Shown here piece after piece: positions 51,505 to 59,404 of a DNA stretch of 64,000 nt. A model generated the notes under the pieces. It had not been told where the DNA came from. It did not search any database and saw only the letters and a list, made by a program, of their open reading frames with translations. Each line of letters starts with the position of its first letter. The first letter of the stretch is position 1. Source of the DNA: an uncultured Cellvibrio sp. (GTDB taxonomy: Bacteria; Pseudomonadota; Gammaproteobacteria; Pseudomonadales; Cellvibrionaceae); the NCBI GenBank assembly GCA_946481095.1, contig CAMLML010000007.1, forward strand, positions 13,357 to 77,356, written 5' to 3'. Made by a program: the position numbers and the translations under genes.

Positions 51505-52734
51505 TCACTTATCCTTCGACAACGGCACACTAAACCCAGGCGTAACTTTTTTCGTCGGCCCTTCCGCAGTCGGATTCACATCGAAATCAAAAATATCCGT
51601 CGGCAGCCACAAAGTTGCACAAGCGTTTGGAATATCCACCACGCCGCTGATATGCCCTTGCACTGGCGCGCAACCTAAAATCGCGTAAGCCTGTGCTTTG
51701 GAATAACCAAACTTGGTGAGATATTCGATAGCATTCAAACAAGCCTGGCGATAAGCCACATGCACATCCAAATAATGTTGCTCGCCATATTCATCGACCG
51801 AAATACCTTCAAATATTAAATAGTCATCATATTTGGGTGCGATTGGGCTGGGTTTGAAAATTGGATTTTTGATTCCGTATTTTTTCATGCCGTCTTTAAT
51901 TAAATTCACACGCAAATGAATCCAACCTGCCATTTCAATTGCACCACAGAAAGTAATTTCACCGTCGCCCTGACTGAAGTGCAAATCACCCATTGAAAGG
52001 CCAGCGTCTTTCACATAAACCGGGAAATAAATTTTTGAACCGCGCGATAAATCTTTAATGTCGCAGTTACCGCCGTGTTCACGTGGTGGCACTGTGCGGG
52101 CACCTTCAGTGGCTGCAACTTTTGCGGCGTCCGGTTTCATTTTGCCCATATGTGCTGTGTCGGCGTAGGGCAGGGTGGCTAAAGCAGGAACGCGATCGGG
52201 TTCTGTGTCATAAAGTTCTTTTTCGCGTTTATTCCATTCCATCAACATTTCTTTTGATGGCAAACAACCGATCAAACCCGGATGAACCAAACCGGCGAAT
52301 TCGACATTGGGAATATGACGGGATTTGGTAAACATACCGTTAATATCCCAAATGGATTTTTGCGCTTCAGGGAAATGCTCAGTTAAAAATCCACCACCGT
52401 TTTTCTTGGAGAAAAATCCATTAAAACCCCACAAGCTTTCTTCAAAGGCACCAATATCGAGAATATCCACCACCAATAAATCACCGGGTTCTGCACCTTC
52501 AACACCCACGGGGCCAGACAAAAAATGCACTTGCGACAAATCCACATCACGCACGTCATCCGCGCAATCATCATTTTTGATTTGCCCGCCGGTCCAGTCG
52601 TAACACTCGATAATAAAATCAGCACCGGGTTTAACCATAGCCGCCATAGGAATATCCGGATGCCAGCGGTTGTGAATCATTTCATTTTCGTAAGGCGATT
52701 TTGTTAGATCGATTTTGATGATTGTTTCAGCCAT
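51505..52734 (-). CDS. fmdA: Formamidase
   Basis: Hydrolyses formamide, and more slowly other short amides, to ammonia and the acid. It has 409 residues, against about 407 in Methylophilus FmdA, of the FmdA/AmdA family. Characteristic segments are NRWHPDIPMAAMVKPGADFIIECYDWTGGQ (key part RWHPDIP...ECYDWT), FAGLVHPGLIGCLPS, REHGGNCDIKDLSRG and GDLHFSQGDGEITFCGAIE. The start is set at MAETIIKIDL behind AGGAGTCAGACC. Lies in a probable unit porin-(small frame)-fmdA-fmdB. Confidence 0.96.
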   Translation of the reverse strand: MAETIIKIDLTKSPYENEMIHNRWHPDIPMAAMVKPGADFIIECYDWTGGQIKNDDCADDVRDVDLSQVHFLSGPVGVEGAEPGDLLVVDILDIGAFEESLWGFNGFFSKKNGGGFLTEHFPEAQKSIWDINGMFTKSRHIPNVEFAGLVHPGLIGCLPSKEMLMEWNKREKELYDTEPDRVPALATLPYADTAHMGKMKPDAAKVAATEGARTVPPREHGGNCDIKDLSRGSKIYFPVYVKDAGLSMGDLHFSQGDGEITFCGAIEMAGWIHLRVNLIKDGMKKYGIKNPIFKPSPIAPKYDDYLIFEGISVDEYGEQHYLDVHVAYRQACLNAIEYLTKFGYSKAQAYAILGCAPVQGHISGVVDIPNACATLWLPTDIFDFDVNPTAEGPTKKVTPGFSVPLSKDK

Positions 52735-52774
52735 GGTCTGACTCCTGAAGTGTTGATATGGCAGTGTCAGTCCA

Positions 52775-52831
52775 TTAAGGATTAACACTGGTTTCAGGTT
52801 CAGTATCTGGCGATCTCCTCTTGGCAGCCAT
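52775..52831 (-). CDS. Possible 18-residue leader or small protein before fmdA
   Basis: An ATG with AGGAG eight bases upstream opens a short frame encoding MAAKRRSPDTEPETSVNP and ends 41 bases before the fmdA start. The ribosome binding site is as good as those of the real genes around it. It is not in frame with fmdA. Function is unknown; a leader peptide affecting fmdA translation is one possibility. Such short frames can arise by chance. Confidence 0.4.
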   Translation of the reverse strand: MAAKRRSPDTEPETSVNP

Positions 52832-52851
52832 ACGACAAACTCCTATCAGTT

Positions 52852-52869
52852 ATACGTCATTTGACGTAT
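52852..52869. promoter_or_regulatory. Inverted repeat ATACGTCA-N2-TGACGTAT upstream of fmdA
   Basis: Perfect 8-bp arms around TT, about 120 bases before fmdA. One half with its flank, CATTTGACGTAT (52858-52869), recurs exactly upstream of urtA at 63806-63817 in the same orientation to its gene. A shared operator for amide/urea genes is inferred. Confidence 0.5.
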
Positions 52870-52885
52870 GGACTGGAATCATCAT

Positions 52886-54232
52886 TTAAAAAGCAAGTTG
52901 CAGTCGCATCTGTAATGCATCCAGATTTTTGTCGGCATAACTGCCACCTTCGATTTCCAAAACTTTCACATAATTAATACTGCTTCGCAAATAGCTGTTG
53001 ATGTACCAATTCAATGCCAGAGTTGCATTACGTTGGTCGCCACCATTAATTTCCGGGGTGAAAACGGCGTTGCGCAATTGCAATGGGCCATCAGTTAAAT
53101 CAATTTCAGAAAAACGCAAAGCCACTCCCCACGCACTGGAATCGGATGCAGGTTTAACGGCATCGTATAAACCTTTGTCACCTTTGTAGAGACGTTGCTC
53201 ACCGGTAATGGCCCAAGTTGCTTGAGCATACCAACCGGAAAATTCCAAATTATCTCGCGAATTTTTGCGTTGAATCTGTGTGTTGATAAATTCTGCGTTA
53301 AAACCCGCAGCCCCCAAGCTGCCTGCGAATTCAATTCCCCAAAGTTGGGTTTTATCAACATCTGCTATATTGCCGGTATCAACCAAACGAATTTCGCTGA
53401 TGTTGGATTCAGGTTTTGCACGAAAGCGTACTGCCTCGGTATAACTAATTGGTGAAGTATTTAAACTGGTATTGTTTTGTGAAGGTATACGAAGGCTACT
53501 GGCGACACCAAAATGCAAATTGGCACCGGGGGCGATAAACGGTGCCCAGGTAAAACGCATACTGGCACCACCACCTTCATCGCTGACATTGCTGTTCGTA
53601 TTGGAAATTTGCTCGCCAAATAACATCAATGCGCTACTCCAATTATCACGGCCAGCGGACATCATGACTCCGGGTGCCCGTGCATTTAAAAATGCGTTAG
53701 GCAATGAGCGCTCCATGAATGTCATGCCTTTATCTGCCATGAGTGATTCCTGGCTAAACGGAATTTTGAAATGGCCGAATGTAAGTTGTGTAGGAATGCT
53801 GGTTTTAAATCCGCGATAAACTACATAGCCGTCGATGAGTTGTGAGTTGTTGGCAAAATCGATTTCGGTTTTATAATCCCAAACACTGGAAAAAGTGCCG
53901 TTCATATATAAACGTACACGCCGAAATTCTGATCCCGAATTGGTTAAGTCGCGACCCATATTATCTTTTATATCGCTATCATAACCAGCCATATCCAATT
54001 GCAGCATAGTGCCTATTTGTGCTGAAAATTTTTTATCTGCGGTGGTAAATTTTAATCCGTCAGTAGTATCGACAATCGCTTGAGTTGCTTGTGCCTTGCG
54101 AATCTTTTCGTATTCTTCCAGCGTAATTAAACCCTTTTGGGCCAGAATTTCCGATGTGGCATCGGCCTGAGTATGAACTGATAAAAAACTTATAGCGAAA
54201 ACAGTGAATACTAGAGGTATGAGGCGTTTCAT
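52886..54232 (-). CDS. OprP/OprO-like outer-membrane porin, FmdC candidate
   Basis: Beta-barrel porin of 448 residues of the phosphate-selective-porin family. A signal peptide (MKRLIPLVFTVFAISFLSVHTQADA) is cleaved near residue 24; an N-terminal helical segment (ILAQKGLITLEEYEKIRKAQ) precedes the barrel, which ends in LQMRLQLAF with terminal Phe. The start is set by AGGAGTCAATTA. By position, upstream of fmdA on the same strand, it matches FmdC, the amide-regulated porin of Methylophilus; the substrate is thus inferred to be small amides or urea rather than phosphate. Confidence 0.85.
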   Translation of the reverse strand: MKRLIPLVFTVFAISFLSVHTQADATSEILAQKGLITLEEYEKIRKAQATQAIVDTTDGLKFTTADKKFSAQIGTMLQLDMAGYDSDIKDNMGRDLTNSGSEFRRVRLYMNGTFSSVWDYKTEIDFANNSQLIDGYVVYRGFKTSIPTQLTFGHFKIPFSQESLMADKGMTFMERSLPNAFLNARAPGVMMSAGRDNWSSALMLFGEQISNTNSNVSDEGGGASMRFTWAPFIAPGANLHFGVASSLRIPSQNNTSLNTSPISYTEAVRFRAKPESNISEIRLVDTGNIADVDKTQLWGIEFAGSLGAAGFNAEFINTQIQRKNSRDNLEFSGWYAQATWAITGEQRLYKGDKGLYDAVKPASDSSAWGVALRFSEIDLTDGPLQLRNAVFTPEINGGDQRNATLALNWYINSYLRSSINYVKVLEIEGGSYADKNLDALQMRLQLAF

Positions 54233-54308
54233 TAATTGACTCCTATTGGTATATGCCTGATGTTTGAAAAAACTTAATAAATCAGGTGGCGGATATTGAC
54301 AGCTATTG

Positions 54309-54334
54309 TCGTTATATACAATCATGCATATCGA
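54309..54334 (+). promoter_or_regulatory. Possible ModE box upstream of modA
   Basis: TCGTTATA (54309-54316), 10-base spacer, CATATCGA (54327-54334). The arms match the palindromic ModE-site pattern (TCGTTATATA...TATATAACGA) at 8 and 6 of 8 positions. It lies 35 bases before the modA GTG, and modE is in the same locus, which would fit molybdate-dependent repression. Confidence 0.5.
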
Positions 54335-54368
54335 ATGGGCGAAGACACCTTTAGCTGGAGTGAATACT

Positions 54369-55142
54369 GTGATTAAATTTTCTCAACGATTTTATGCCCC
54401 AATAATTATCGCTTTGTTGGTGCAGTGGTTGTTTGTTGGTGCAACACAGGCAGCCGACATAAAAGTATCCGCAGCTGCAAGCCTGACCGATGTGTTAACT
54501 GAGTTGGCAAAACTCTATGAAAAAGCACATCCTGACGTCAGGATTAAAACCTCCTACGCTGGCTCATCGGCGTTGGCGAAGCAGATCGAAAATGGTGCGC
54601 CAGCTGATATTTTTATTTCAGCTGATAAAGATTGGATGGATTATTTACAGAAACGTAATTTAATTAATTCGGAAACACGTAAAGATTTATTGAGTAATAA
54701 TCTGGTTTTTATTGCGCCCATGAATCGAAAATTCAATATTGATTTTACGCAAGAATATAATCTTGCGGCGAATGTAACTGGCAAACTTTGCACCGGCGAA
54801 CCTGCTTATGTACCTGTGGGCAAATACGCTAAACAGGCCTTGGAATACTTTGGTTGGTGGAAAAATATCGAATCACAATTGGTAGGAACAGAAGATGTGC
54901 GCACGGCTTTGGCATTTGTTGAACGAGGTGAATGTGCATTGGGGATAGTGTATGAAACCGATTCGAAAATGAGTAAAAAAGTAAAATTGGTTGCACGTTT
55001 TCCAGCAGAAAGTCATTCGCCAATCGTCTATCCAATTGCCTTAACCAAAAAAGCCAATGAAGATGCAAAGAGATTTTTAGAATTTTTACAATCGGATCAG
55101 GCGACGGAAGTTTTTAATCGTTACGGATTCGTTGTGAAATAA
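54369..55142 (+). CDS. modA: Molybdate ABC transporter, periplasmic binding protein
   Basis: Captures molybdate (and tungstate) in the periplasm for ModBC. It has 257 residues. Signal peptide to about residue 28 (GATQA/ADIKVSAAASL); SAAASLTDVL and SYAGSSALAKQIENGAPADIFISA are family hallmarks and contain the serines that bind the oxyanion. The GTG at 54369 is chosen because GGAG lies eight bases upstream; frames starting at 54306 would add a polar extension that hides the signal peptide. A palindromic repeat separates it from modB. Confidence 0.95.
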   Translation: MIKFSQRFYAPIIIALLVQWLFVGATQAADIKVSAAASLTDVLTELAKLYEKAHPDVRIKTSYAGSSALAKQIENGAPADIFISADKDWMDYLQKRNLINSETRKDLLSNNLVFIAPMNRKFNIDFTQEYNLAANVTGKLCTGEPAYVPVGKYAKQALEYFGWWKNIESQLVGTEDVRTALAFVERGECALGIVYETDSKMSKKVKLVARFPAESHSPIVYPIALTKKANEDAKRFLEFLQSDQATEVFNRYGFVVK

Positions 55143-55148
55143 TCTTTC

Positions 55149-55203
55149 TGTAGGGGCGGCCCCCTGTGGCCGCCCTGGGCAGGCACAGGGGCCTGCCCCT
55201 ACG
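55149..55203. repeat. GTAGGGGC palindromic repeat between modA and modB
   Basis: Imperfect inverted repeat of about 27-bp arms: TGTAGGGGCGGCCCCCTGTG on the left and, reversed, CGTAGGGGCAGGCCCCTGTG on the right. Much higher in G+C than its surroundings. Being inside the operon, it may reduce modBC transcription relative to modA. Confidence 0.8.
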
Positions 55204-55241
55204 AAATCGAATATTTTTTGGACTCATAAAAAGGTATTAGC

Positions 55242-55940
55242 TTGATATTAACTCCTGCAGAATGGCAAGTGCTCGCGCTTTCGGCGAAAGTGGGAATCTG
55301 TGCAACGCTTTTGTGTTTGTTACCCGGAATTTTTTTCGGCTGGTTGTTAGCACGAAAGGATTTTTTCGGAAAATCCGCATTGGATGCCATTTTATTTATG
55401 CCTATGGTATTGCCACCTACAGTGCCTGGATATTTATTGTTAGTCACTTTTGGTAGCCAGGGCGTAGCCGGGCAGTGGTTAAAAAAGCATTTTGATATTG
55501 AGCTGGCTTTTAATTGGAAGGGTGCAGTCTTAGCAGCTGCAGTGATTGCGTTTCCTTTAATGGTACAAGCCGCAAAATTATCGGTGCAAATGATTGATCG
55601 TCGATTGGAACAGGCGGCGAGTACCCTGGGTTCAAATCCGTTTAAAGTTTGGTGGAGTGTCACATTGCCGTTAATGTTACCGGGGATTTTAATCGGGTCG
55701 ATTATGGTGTTCAGTCGTTCGCTCGGCGAATTCGGTGCAACTATTACGTTTGTCGGCAATATTGCTGGCGAAACCCGCACTTTGCCGCTGGCGATTTATT
55801 CAGCGACTCACCAAATTGATGGTGATGCTATGGCCATGCGTTTAATTGTGATTTGTCTGGCATTGGCATTTTTCTCATTATTGTTAAGTAATCTATTAAC
55901 ACGCCGCGCAGAAGCCTGGTTGGGAGTTCGTCGTGCTTGA
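55242..55940 (+). CDS. modB: Molybdate ABC transporter permease
   Basis: Inner-membrane channel subunit of ModABC. It has 232 residues with about five to six membrane segments. The EAA-type contact loop for the ATPase is RRLEQAASTLGSNPFKVWW, and SRSLGEFGATITFVGN is typical of ModB. The start is TTG with AAGG seven bases upstream. Its end overlaps modC by eight bases. Confidence 0.95.
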   Translation: MILTPAEWQVLALSAKVGICATLLCLLPGIFFGWLLARKDFFGKSALDAILFMPMVLPPTVPGYLLLVTFGSQGVAGQWLKKHFDIELAFNWKGAVLAAAVIAFPLMVQAAKLSVQMIDRRLEQAASTLGSNPFKVWWSVTLPLMLPGILIGSIMVFSRSLGEFGATITFVGNIAGETRTLPLAIYSATHQIDGDAMAMRLIVICLALAFFSLLLSNLLTRRAEAWLGVRRA

Positions 55941-56622
55941 GTTGGATTTTGCATTTCAGCGCGATGATTTTTCGCTCAAGGTTAAACAAAATTTATCTGC
56001 ACCTATTACCGGGATATTCGGTGCATCCGGCAGTGGCAAAACAACCTTGTTGTCCTTAATCGCTGGTTTATTAAAACCACAGCAGGGATTAATCTCACTC
56101 AATAAAAAAATGCTCTTCGAACAACAATCAAAAACCTGGGTACCTGCACACAAACGTCATATAGGTTTGGTGTTTCAGGATGGGCAATTGTTGCCGCACC
56201 TTTCGGTTCGTCAAAATTTATTGTACGGGTTTAACAATATTCAAGCTGACCAGCGTCGGTTTTCGCTGGAGAATATCGTGATTTTATTGGAATTAAATAA
56301 TTTATTGGATCGCAAACCATCGGCTTTATCCGGCGGCGAAAAACAACGGGTTGCGCTGGGCAGGGCAGTGCTCTATTCACCGGAATTGTTATTGTTGGAT
56401 GAGCCCTTGTCTGCACTGGATGAACGTTTGAAAAAACAAATATTGCCATTCTTTTTGCGAATTTATGCGGAATGTAAAATCCCCATGATCTATGTCACTC
56501 ACGCACTGAGTGAATTGGATTATTTAACGGATACGCAGTGGGTTGTTCAAGACGGAGAGTTGGTCGCGAAGTTTGAAACGAATAACTCAAATGTCAGACA
56601 CGCCGTAAATACATCCCTGTAG
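55933..56622 (+). CDS. modC: Molybdate ABC transporter ATPase, without TOBE domain
   Basis: Energises molybdate import. It has 229 residues, whereas E. coli ModC has about 350. Walker A is GASGSGKTT (30-38), signature LSGGEKQR, Walker B LLLLDEPLSALDE, and the H-loop YVTHALSELDYL; the nucleotide-binding domain is complete. The C-terminal molybdate-binding TOBE (Mop) domain is missing. The last 15 residues (215-229) are encoded by the left arm and inner part of a palindromic element. GTG start, overlapping modB. Confidence 0.95.
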   Translation: MLELDFAFQRDDFSLKVKQNLSAPITGIFGASGSGKTTLLSLIAGLLKPQQGLISLNKKMLFEQQSKTWVPAHKRHIGLVFQDGQLLPHLSVRQNLLYGFNNIQADQRRFSLENIVILLELNNLLDRKPSALSGGEKQRVALGRAVLYSPELLLLDEPLSALDERLKKQILPFFLRIYAECKIPMIYVTHALSELDYLTDTQWVVQDGELVAKFETNNSNVRHAVNTSL

Positions 56623-56676
56623 GCTTGTCGAAAAAGTCCCTTTTTTCGACAGTCTGAAATTCGAGTTATTCGTTTC
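56575..56676. repeat. 102-base palindromic element overlapping the modC 3' end
   Basis: Two 25-base arms (56575-56599 and 56652-56676) are reverse complements at 23 of 25 positions; outer 14 bases GAAACGAATAACTC are perfect. An inner hairpin GTCGAAAAA/TTTTTCGAC lies at 56627-56650. The segment CGCCGTAAATACATCCCTGTAGGC (56601-56624; motif GTAAATACATCCCTGTAGG) resembles a repeat I recall from marine and Cellvibrio-like genomes. It supplies the modC stop codon and separates it from the convergent modE. Confidence 0.8.
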
Positions 56677-56702
56677 TTCGGAGTCAGTGGTTTTTTAGTG
56701 GA

Positions 56703-57083
56703 TTAAGCTGAAGGTAGCGGCTTTTTTCGCAAGACAGATTTTAAATCCGCAAAATGTTGAGTCGACAATTGATTAATTTCATTTTGCAAAACGCGATAAC
56801 GTTGTAATACATCTAACCCTGTTTCAGTTAATTGGGTTCCACCACCTTGCGTGCCGCCCGTTGCAGTTTGAACCAGCGGTTGTTGAAAACAACGGTTCAT
56901 ACTGTCTACCAACATCCAGGCTCGTCGATAACTCATGCCCATTTGTTTTCCCGCAGCCGAAATTGAACCTGTTGCTTGAATCGCATCCAGTAAATCAGCT
57001 TTGCCTGGGCCGAACGCAATTTCGTCATCCAGCATCAGACGAGCCTGAATTTTTAATCTTGCTCCGGTTGTTTTCTTATTCAT
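56703..57083 (-). CDS. modE: ModE-type regulator, DNA-binding domain only
   Basis: LysR-like winged helix-turn-helix protein of 126 residues, similar to the N-terminal half of E. coli ModE (DLLDAIQATGSISAAGKQMGMSYRRAWMLVDSMN and the GGGTQLTETGLDVLQRY wing; key part SISAAGKQMGMSYRRAW). The C-terminal molbindin domains are absent, so molybdate cannot be sensed in the usual way. The start is chosen at the second of two adjacent ATG codons, seven bases after GAG. Convergent with modABC; likely acts at the box upstream of modA. Confidence 0.9.
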   Translation of the reverse strand: MNKKTTGARLKIQARLMLDDEIAFGPGKADLLDAIQATGSISAAGKQMGMSYRRAWMLVDSMNRCFQQPLVQTATGGTQGGGTQLTETGLDVLQRYRVLQNEINQLSTQHFADLKSVLRKKPLPSA

Positions 57084-57225
57084 CATGAATCTCGGGAAAT
57101 ATTGAGTGACAACTTTGGGGATTCTAGGCAGTTCGAACCAGTATAACAATAATTCGAGACCAATCCGGTTGGCAATCCTGGCTGCTGCCGATATAGTTGA
57201 CCGAATTTCAACAAAGGAGAATCCC

Positions 57226-57843
57226 ATGTCACTTAAACTCTATGTCGATGCTCGTTACACCAGCCCTTATGCCATGTCCGCATTTGTTGCTTTGACTGAA
57301 AAGAAATTAGCCTTTGATTTGATTACTGTTGATTTGCACAAAGCCGAACAATACCAAGCCGGTTTTTCAAAAATGTCCTTAACCAGCCGCGTTCCGCTAT
57401 TGGATCACGATGGATTTTATTTATCGGAATCTTCCGCAATTGATGAATATGTTGATGAAACGTTTCCTGGCTTAAAACTCTTTCCAACATCCGCTAAAGA
57501 AAAAGCCAAAGCCCGCCAAGTTCAAGCCTGGATTCGCAGCGATTTAATGCCAATCCGCATGGAACGCTCAACCGAAGTCATCTTCTACAAACCTGTCAGC
57601 ACTCCACTATCTGAATCAGCTCAAGAAGCGGCGAAGAAATTATTCTTTATTGCAGATGAATTATTAAAAGATGGCAAACAAAATCTCTTCGGTGAATGGT
57701 GCATTGCCGATACTGATTTGGCTTTAATGCTTAATCGATTGGTATTAAATGGTGACACTGTGCCCGAGAAACTTGCAGCTTATGCGAAGTATCAATGGCA
57801 GAGGGCATCAGTTCAAGAATGGGTGAAAAAATCGAAACAATAA
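57226..57843 (+). CDS. yfcF: Glutathione S-transferase, YfcF-like
   Basis: Soluble glutathione transferase of 205 residues. It matches E. coli YfcF over its length: the thioredoxin-fold N-terminus (YVDARYTSPYAMSAFVALTEKKL), SRVPLLDHDGFYLSESSAIDEYVDE, ARQVQAWIRSDLMPIR and the very conserved LFGEWCIADTDLALMLNRLVLNGD. AAAGGAGA lies five bases before the ATG; the longer frame from 57106 has no such site. Peroxide or electrophile defence is the likely role. Confidence 0.93.
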   Translation: MSLKLYVDARYTSPYAMSAFVALTEKKLAFDLITVDLHKAEQYQAGFSKMSLTSRVPLLDHDGFYLSESSAIDEYVDETFPGLKLFPTSAKEKAKARQVQAWIRSDLMPIRMERSTEVIFYKPVSTPLSESAQEAAKKLFFIADELLKDGKQNLFGEWCIADTDLALMLNRLVLNGDTVPEKLAAYAKYQWQRASVQEWVKKSKQ

Positions 57844-57857
57844 GTGCAGTAAAAAAT

Positions 57858-58133
57858 ATGGATATCATCCGAATTGTAATTTCGATTTTTCTGTTTTTTA
57901 TGGGATGTTACTTCACCTTTGATTTGATTCTGAATGATTTTAATTGGAAGGTGTTGGTTGCACTTATTTCGTGCTTTTTAGCAGCCTATTTGATTTGGCC
58001 AAAAGATCATCATGTTGATGGTGATTGGATTGAGTTGATTGGCAATATTATTGAGTTTCCGTTCAGGTTAATGATTTGGATATCTCGTGGGATTGTTCGG
58101 TTGATGCGGGATAATGATGGTGTGGATCTCTGA
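57858..58133 (+). CDS. Small membrane protein of unknown function
   Basis: I do not recognise this 91-residue protein. Two membrane segments (about 4-25 and 30-47) are followed by a HHVDGDW turn and an amphipathic helix (about 58-83). It starts 15 bases after the GST stop, so the two are probably co-transcribed. The ribosome binding site is weak; a start inside the GST gene (57819) is an alternative. Real gene likely because hydrophobic pattern and codon use are coherent. Confidence 0.65.
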   Translation: MDIIRIVISIFLFFMGCYFTFDLILNDFNWKVLVALISCFLAAYLIWPKDHHVDGDWIELIGNIIEFPFRLMIWISRGIVRLMRDNDGVDL

Positions 58134-58235
58134 ATCATTAATTGTGCAAAGATTGTTAATGCTGATTTGTGTTGAGAACCAGGAAAGATTGTTTAAGTCC
58201 TAGCAATGACATTAACGATCTACCTGAGGTAATTT

Positions 58236-58568
58236 ATGAAATCCAAACTGTTTTTTTTCAACGTTGCGGCAATAATAGCTATTGTGTTGCACTTGGTCTT
58301 GACTCCTGTTTATGCCGCTGATCAGCAACGTCCACCGCGGGACGAAAGACGAGGGCCTCCGGTTGAAGCCTTTACCGCCTGTGAAAATCTGCAAGAAAAT
58401 GATACTTGTAGTTTTATCGGGCGCAATGACGAGATGTTGGACGGTGTTTGTGTCGCACCGCGACCCAGATCAGATCAAGAGTCAAGCTCGCTGACTTTGG
58501 CTTGTCGCCCCAACAATATGCCCGCGCCACCCGAGGGAGCTGAACCTCCAGATTCCCGAAACGAATAA
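58236..58568 (+). CDS. Small secreted four-cysteine protein
   Basis: Protein of 110 residues with a signal peptide (cleavage near VYAA/DQ, residue 28), a proline/arginine-rich linker, a core with C49, C58, C72 and C90 (TACENLQENDTCSFIGRNDEMLDGVC), and a proline-rich tail. The even cysteine spacing suggests two disulfides in the periplasm or outside. TGAGG precedes the ATG at good distance. I do not recognise a function; it stands convergent to the urt operon. Confidence 0.75.
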   Translation: MKSKLFFFNVAAIIAIVLHLVLTPVYAADQQRPPRDERRGPPVEAFTACENLQENDTCSFIGRNDEMLDGVCVAPRPRSDQESSSLTLACRPNNMPAPPEGAEPPDSRNE

Positions 58569-58582
58569 GTCATAAGCCTCAT

Positions 58583-58620
58583 AAAAAAACCCAACCTTTA
58601 ACTGGAGAATTAAAGGTTGG
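58583..58620 (-). terminator. Terminator of the urt operon
   Basis: CCAACCTTTAA (58591-58601) pairs with TTAAAGGTTGG (58610-58620), 11 bp perfect, loop of 8. The A7 tract at 58583-58589 gives the U-run on the minus strand. It lies 38 bases past the urtE stop. Confidence 0.9.
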
Positions 58621-58658
58621 TAAGCTCAAGTGTCGATCAGCCCTAAAATCTCAAATTG

Positions 58659-59348
58659 TTAAACCGAAAGATATGCGGCGACTTTAGCTTCGTTAATCGT
58701 CTCGCGTAATTCTTCGTGTACGATTTCGCCTTTTTCGATGACCAAAATTCTGTCGGCAATATCCAGTGCGAAACTTAATACTTGTTCGGAAACCACAATC
58801 GACAAGCCGCGTTGATCGCGAATGGTTTTGAGTGTGCGCCCCATATCCCGGATGATAGAAGGTTGAATGCCTTCGGTTGGTTCATCGAGAAATAACATTT
58901 TCGGATTACTGGCAAGTGCACGTGCAATGGCTAATTGTTGTTGTTGCCCGCCGGATAAATTTCCGCCGCGACGCTTGCGCATTTCCAGTAACACCGGAAA
59001 CATATCGTAAAGTTCTTTTGGAACCGATTTTTGTTTACTGGTGGTTAATCCGGTTTCGATATTTTCTTGCACTGTCATGCTTGAAAAAATCATGCGGCCT
59101 TGTGGTACAAAACCGAAACCACTTTCAACTCGTTGATAACTTTTGAGTTGGCTCATTTCTTTGCCTTCGAGTGACACGCTACCGCCGGAACTGGGAATGA
59201 CACCCATCAAAGATTTCATCAAAGTGGTTTTACCCATACCGTTGCGACCCATAACAGCAACAATTTCGCGCGGTTTTATTTCAAAATTCAAACCGTGTAA
59301 TACCTCACTTTGACCATAACTGACTCTATAGTTGGATACGGCTAACAT
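58659..59348 (-). CDS. urtE: Urea/amide ABC transporter ATPase UrtE
   Basis: LivF-like nucleotide-binding subunit, 229 residues. Walker A GRNGMGKTT, signature LSGGQQQQ, Walker B LFLDEPTEGIQ. The segments VSYGQSEVLHGLNFEI and the EGIQPSII form are typical of UrtE as against branched-chain LivF. Last gene of urtABCDE; separated from urtD by a GCAGG hairpin. Confidence 0.94.
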   Translation of the reverse strand: MLAVSNYRVSYGQSEVLHGLNFEIKPREIVAVMGRNGMGKTTLMKSLMGVIPSSGGSVSLEGKEMSQLKSYQRVESGFGFVPQGRMIFSSMTVQENIETGLTTSKQKSVPKELYDMFPVLLEMRKRRGGNLSGGQQQQLAIARALASNPKMLFLDEPTEGIQPSIIRDMGRTLKTIRDQRGLSIVVSEQVLSFALDIADRILVIEKGEIVHEELRETINEAKVAAYLSV

Positions 59349-59367
59349 ATGTAATCCTCTTTTATGG

Positions 59368-59387
59368 ATACCTGCCTGTGCAGGTAT
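59368..59387. repeat. GCAGG hairpin repeat, copy 3, inside the urt operon
   Basis: ATACCTGC-CTGT-GCAGGTAT followed by GACGGCG. Same family as the hairpins at 31562 and 39769. It lies between urtD and urtE, so it could influence mRNA processing or urtE level. Confidence 0.7.
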
Positions 59388-59404
59388 GACGGCGTTCGAA
59401 TTAA

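Noticed and set aside
52886..54232. Phosphate-specific porin OprP
   Set aside because: The family match is general; no pst or pho genes are near, and position next to formamidase points to amides instead.
55199..55780. 193-codon minus-strand frame opposite modB
   Set aside because: Fully overlaps a clear permease gene and starts without a ribosome binding site.
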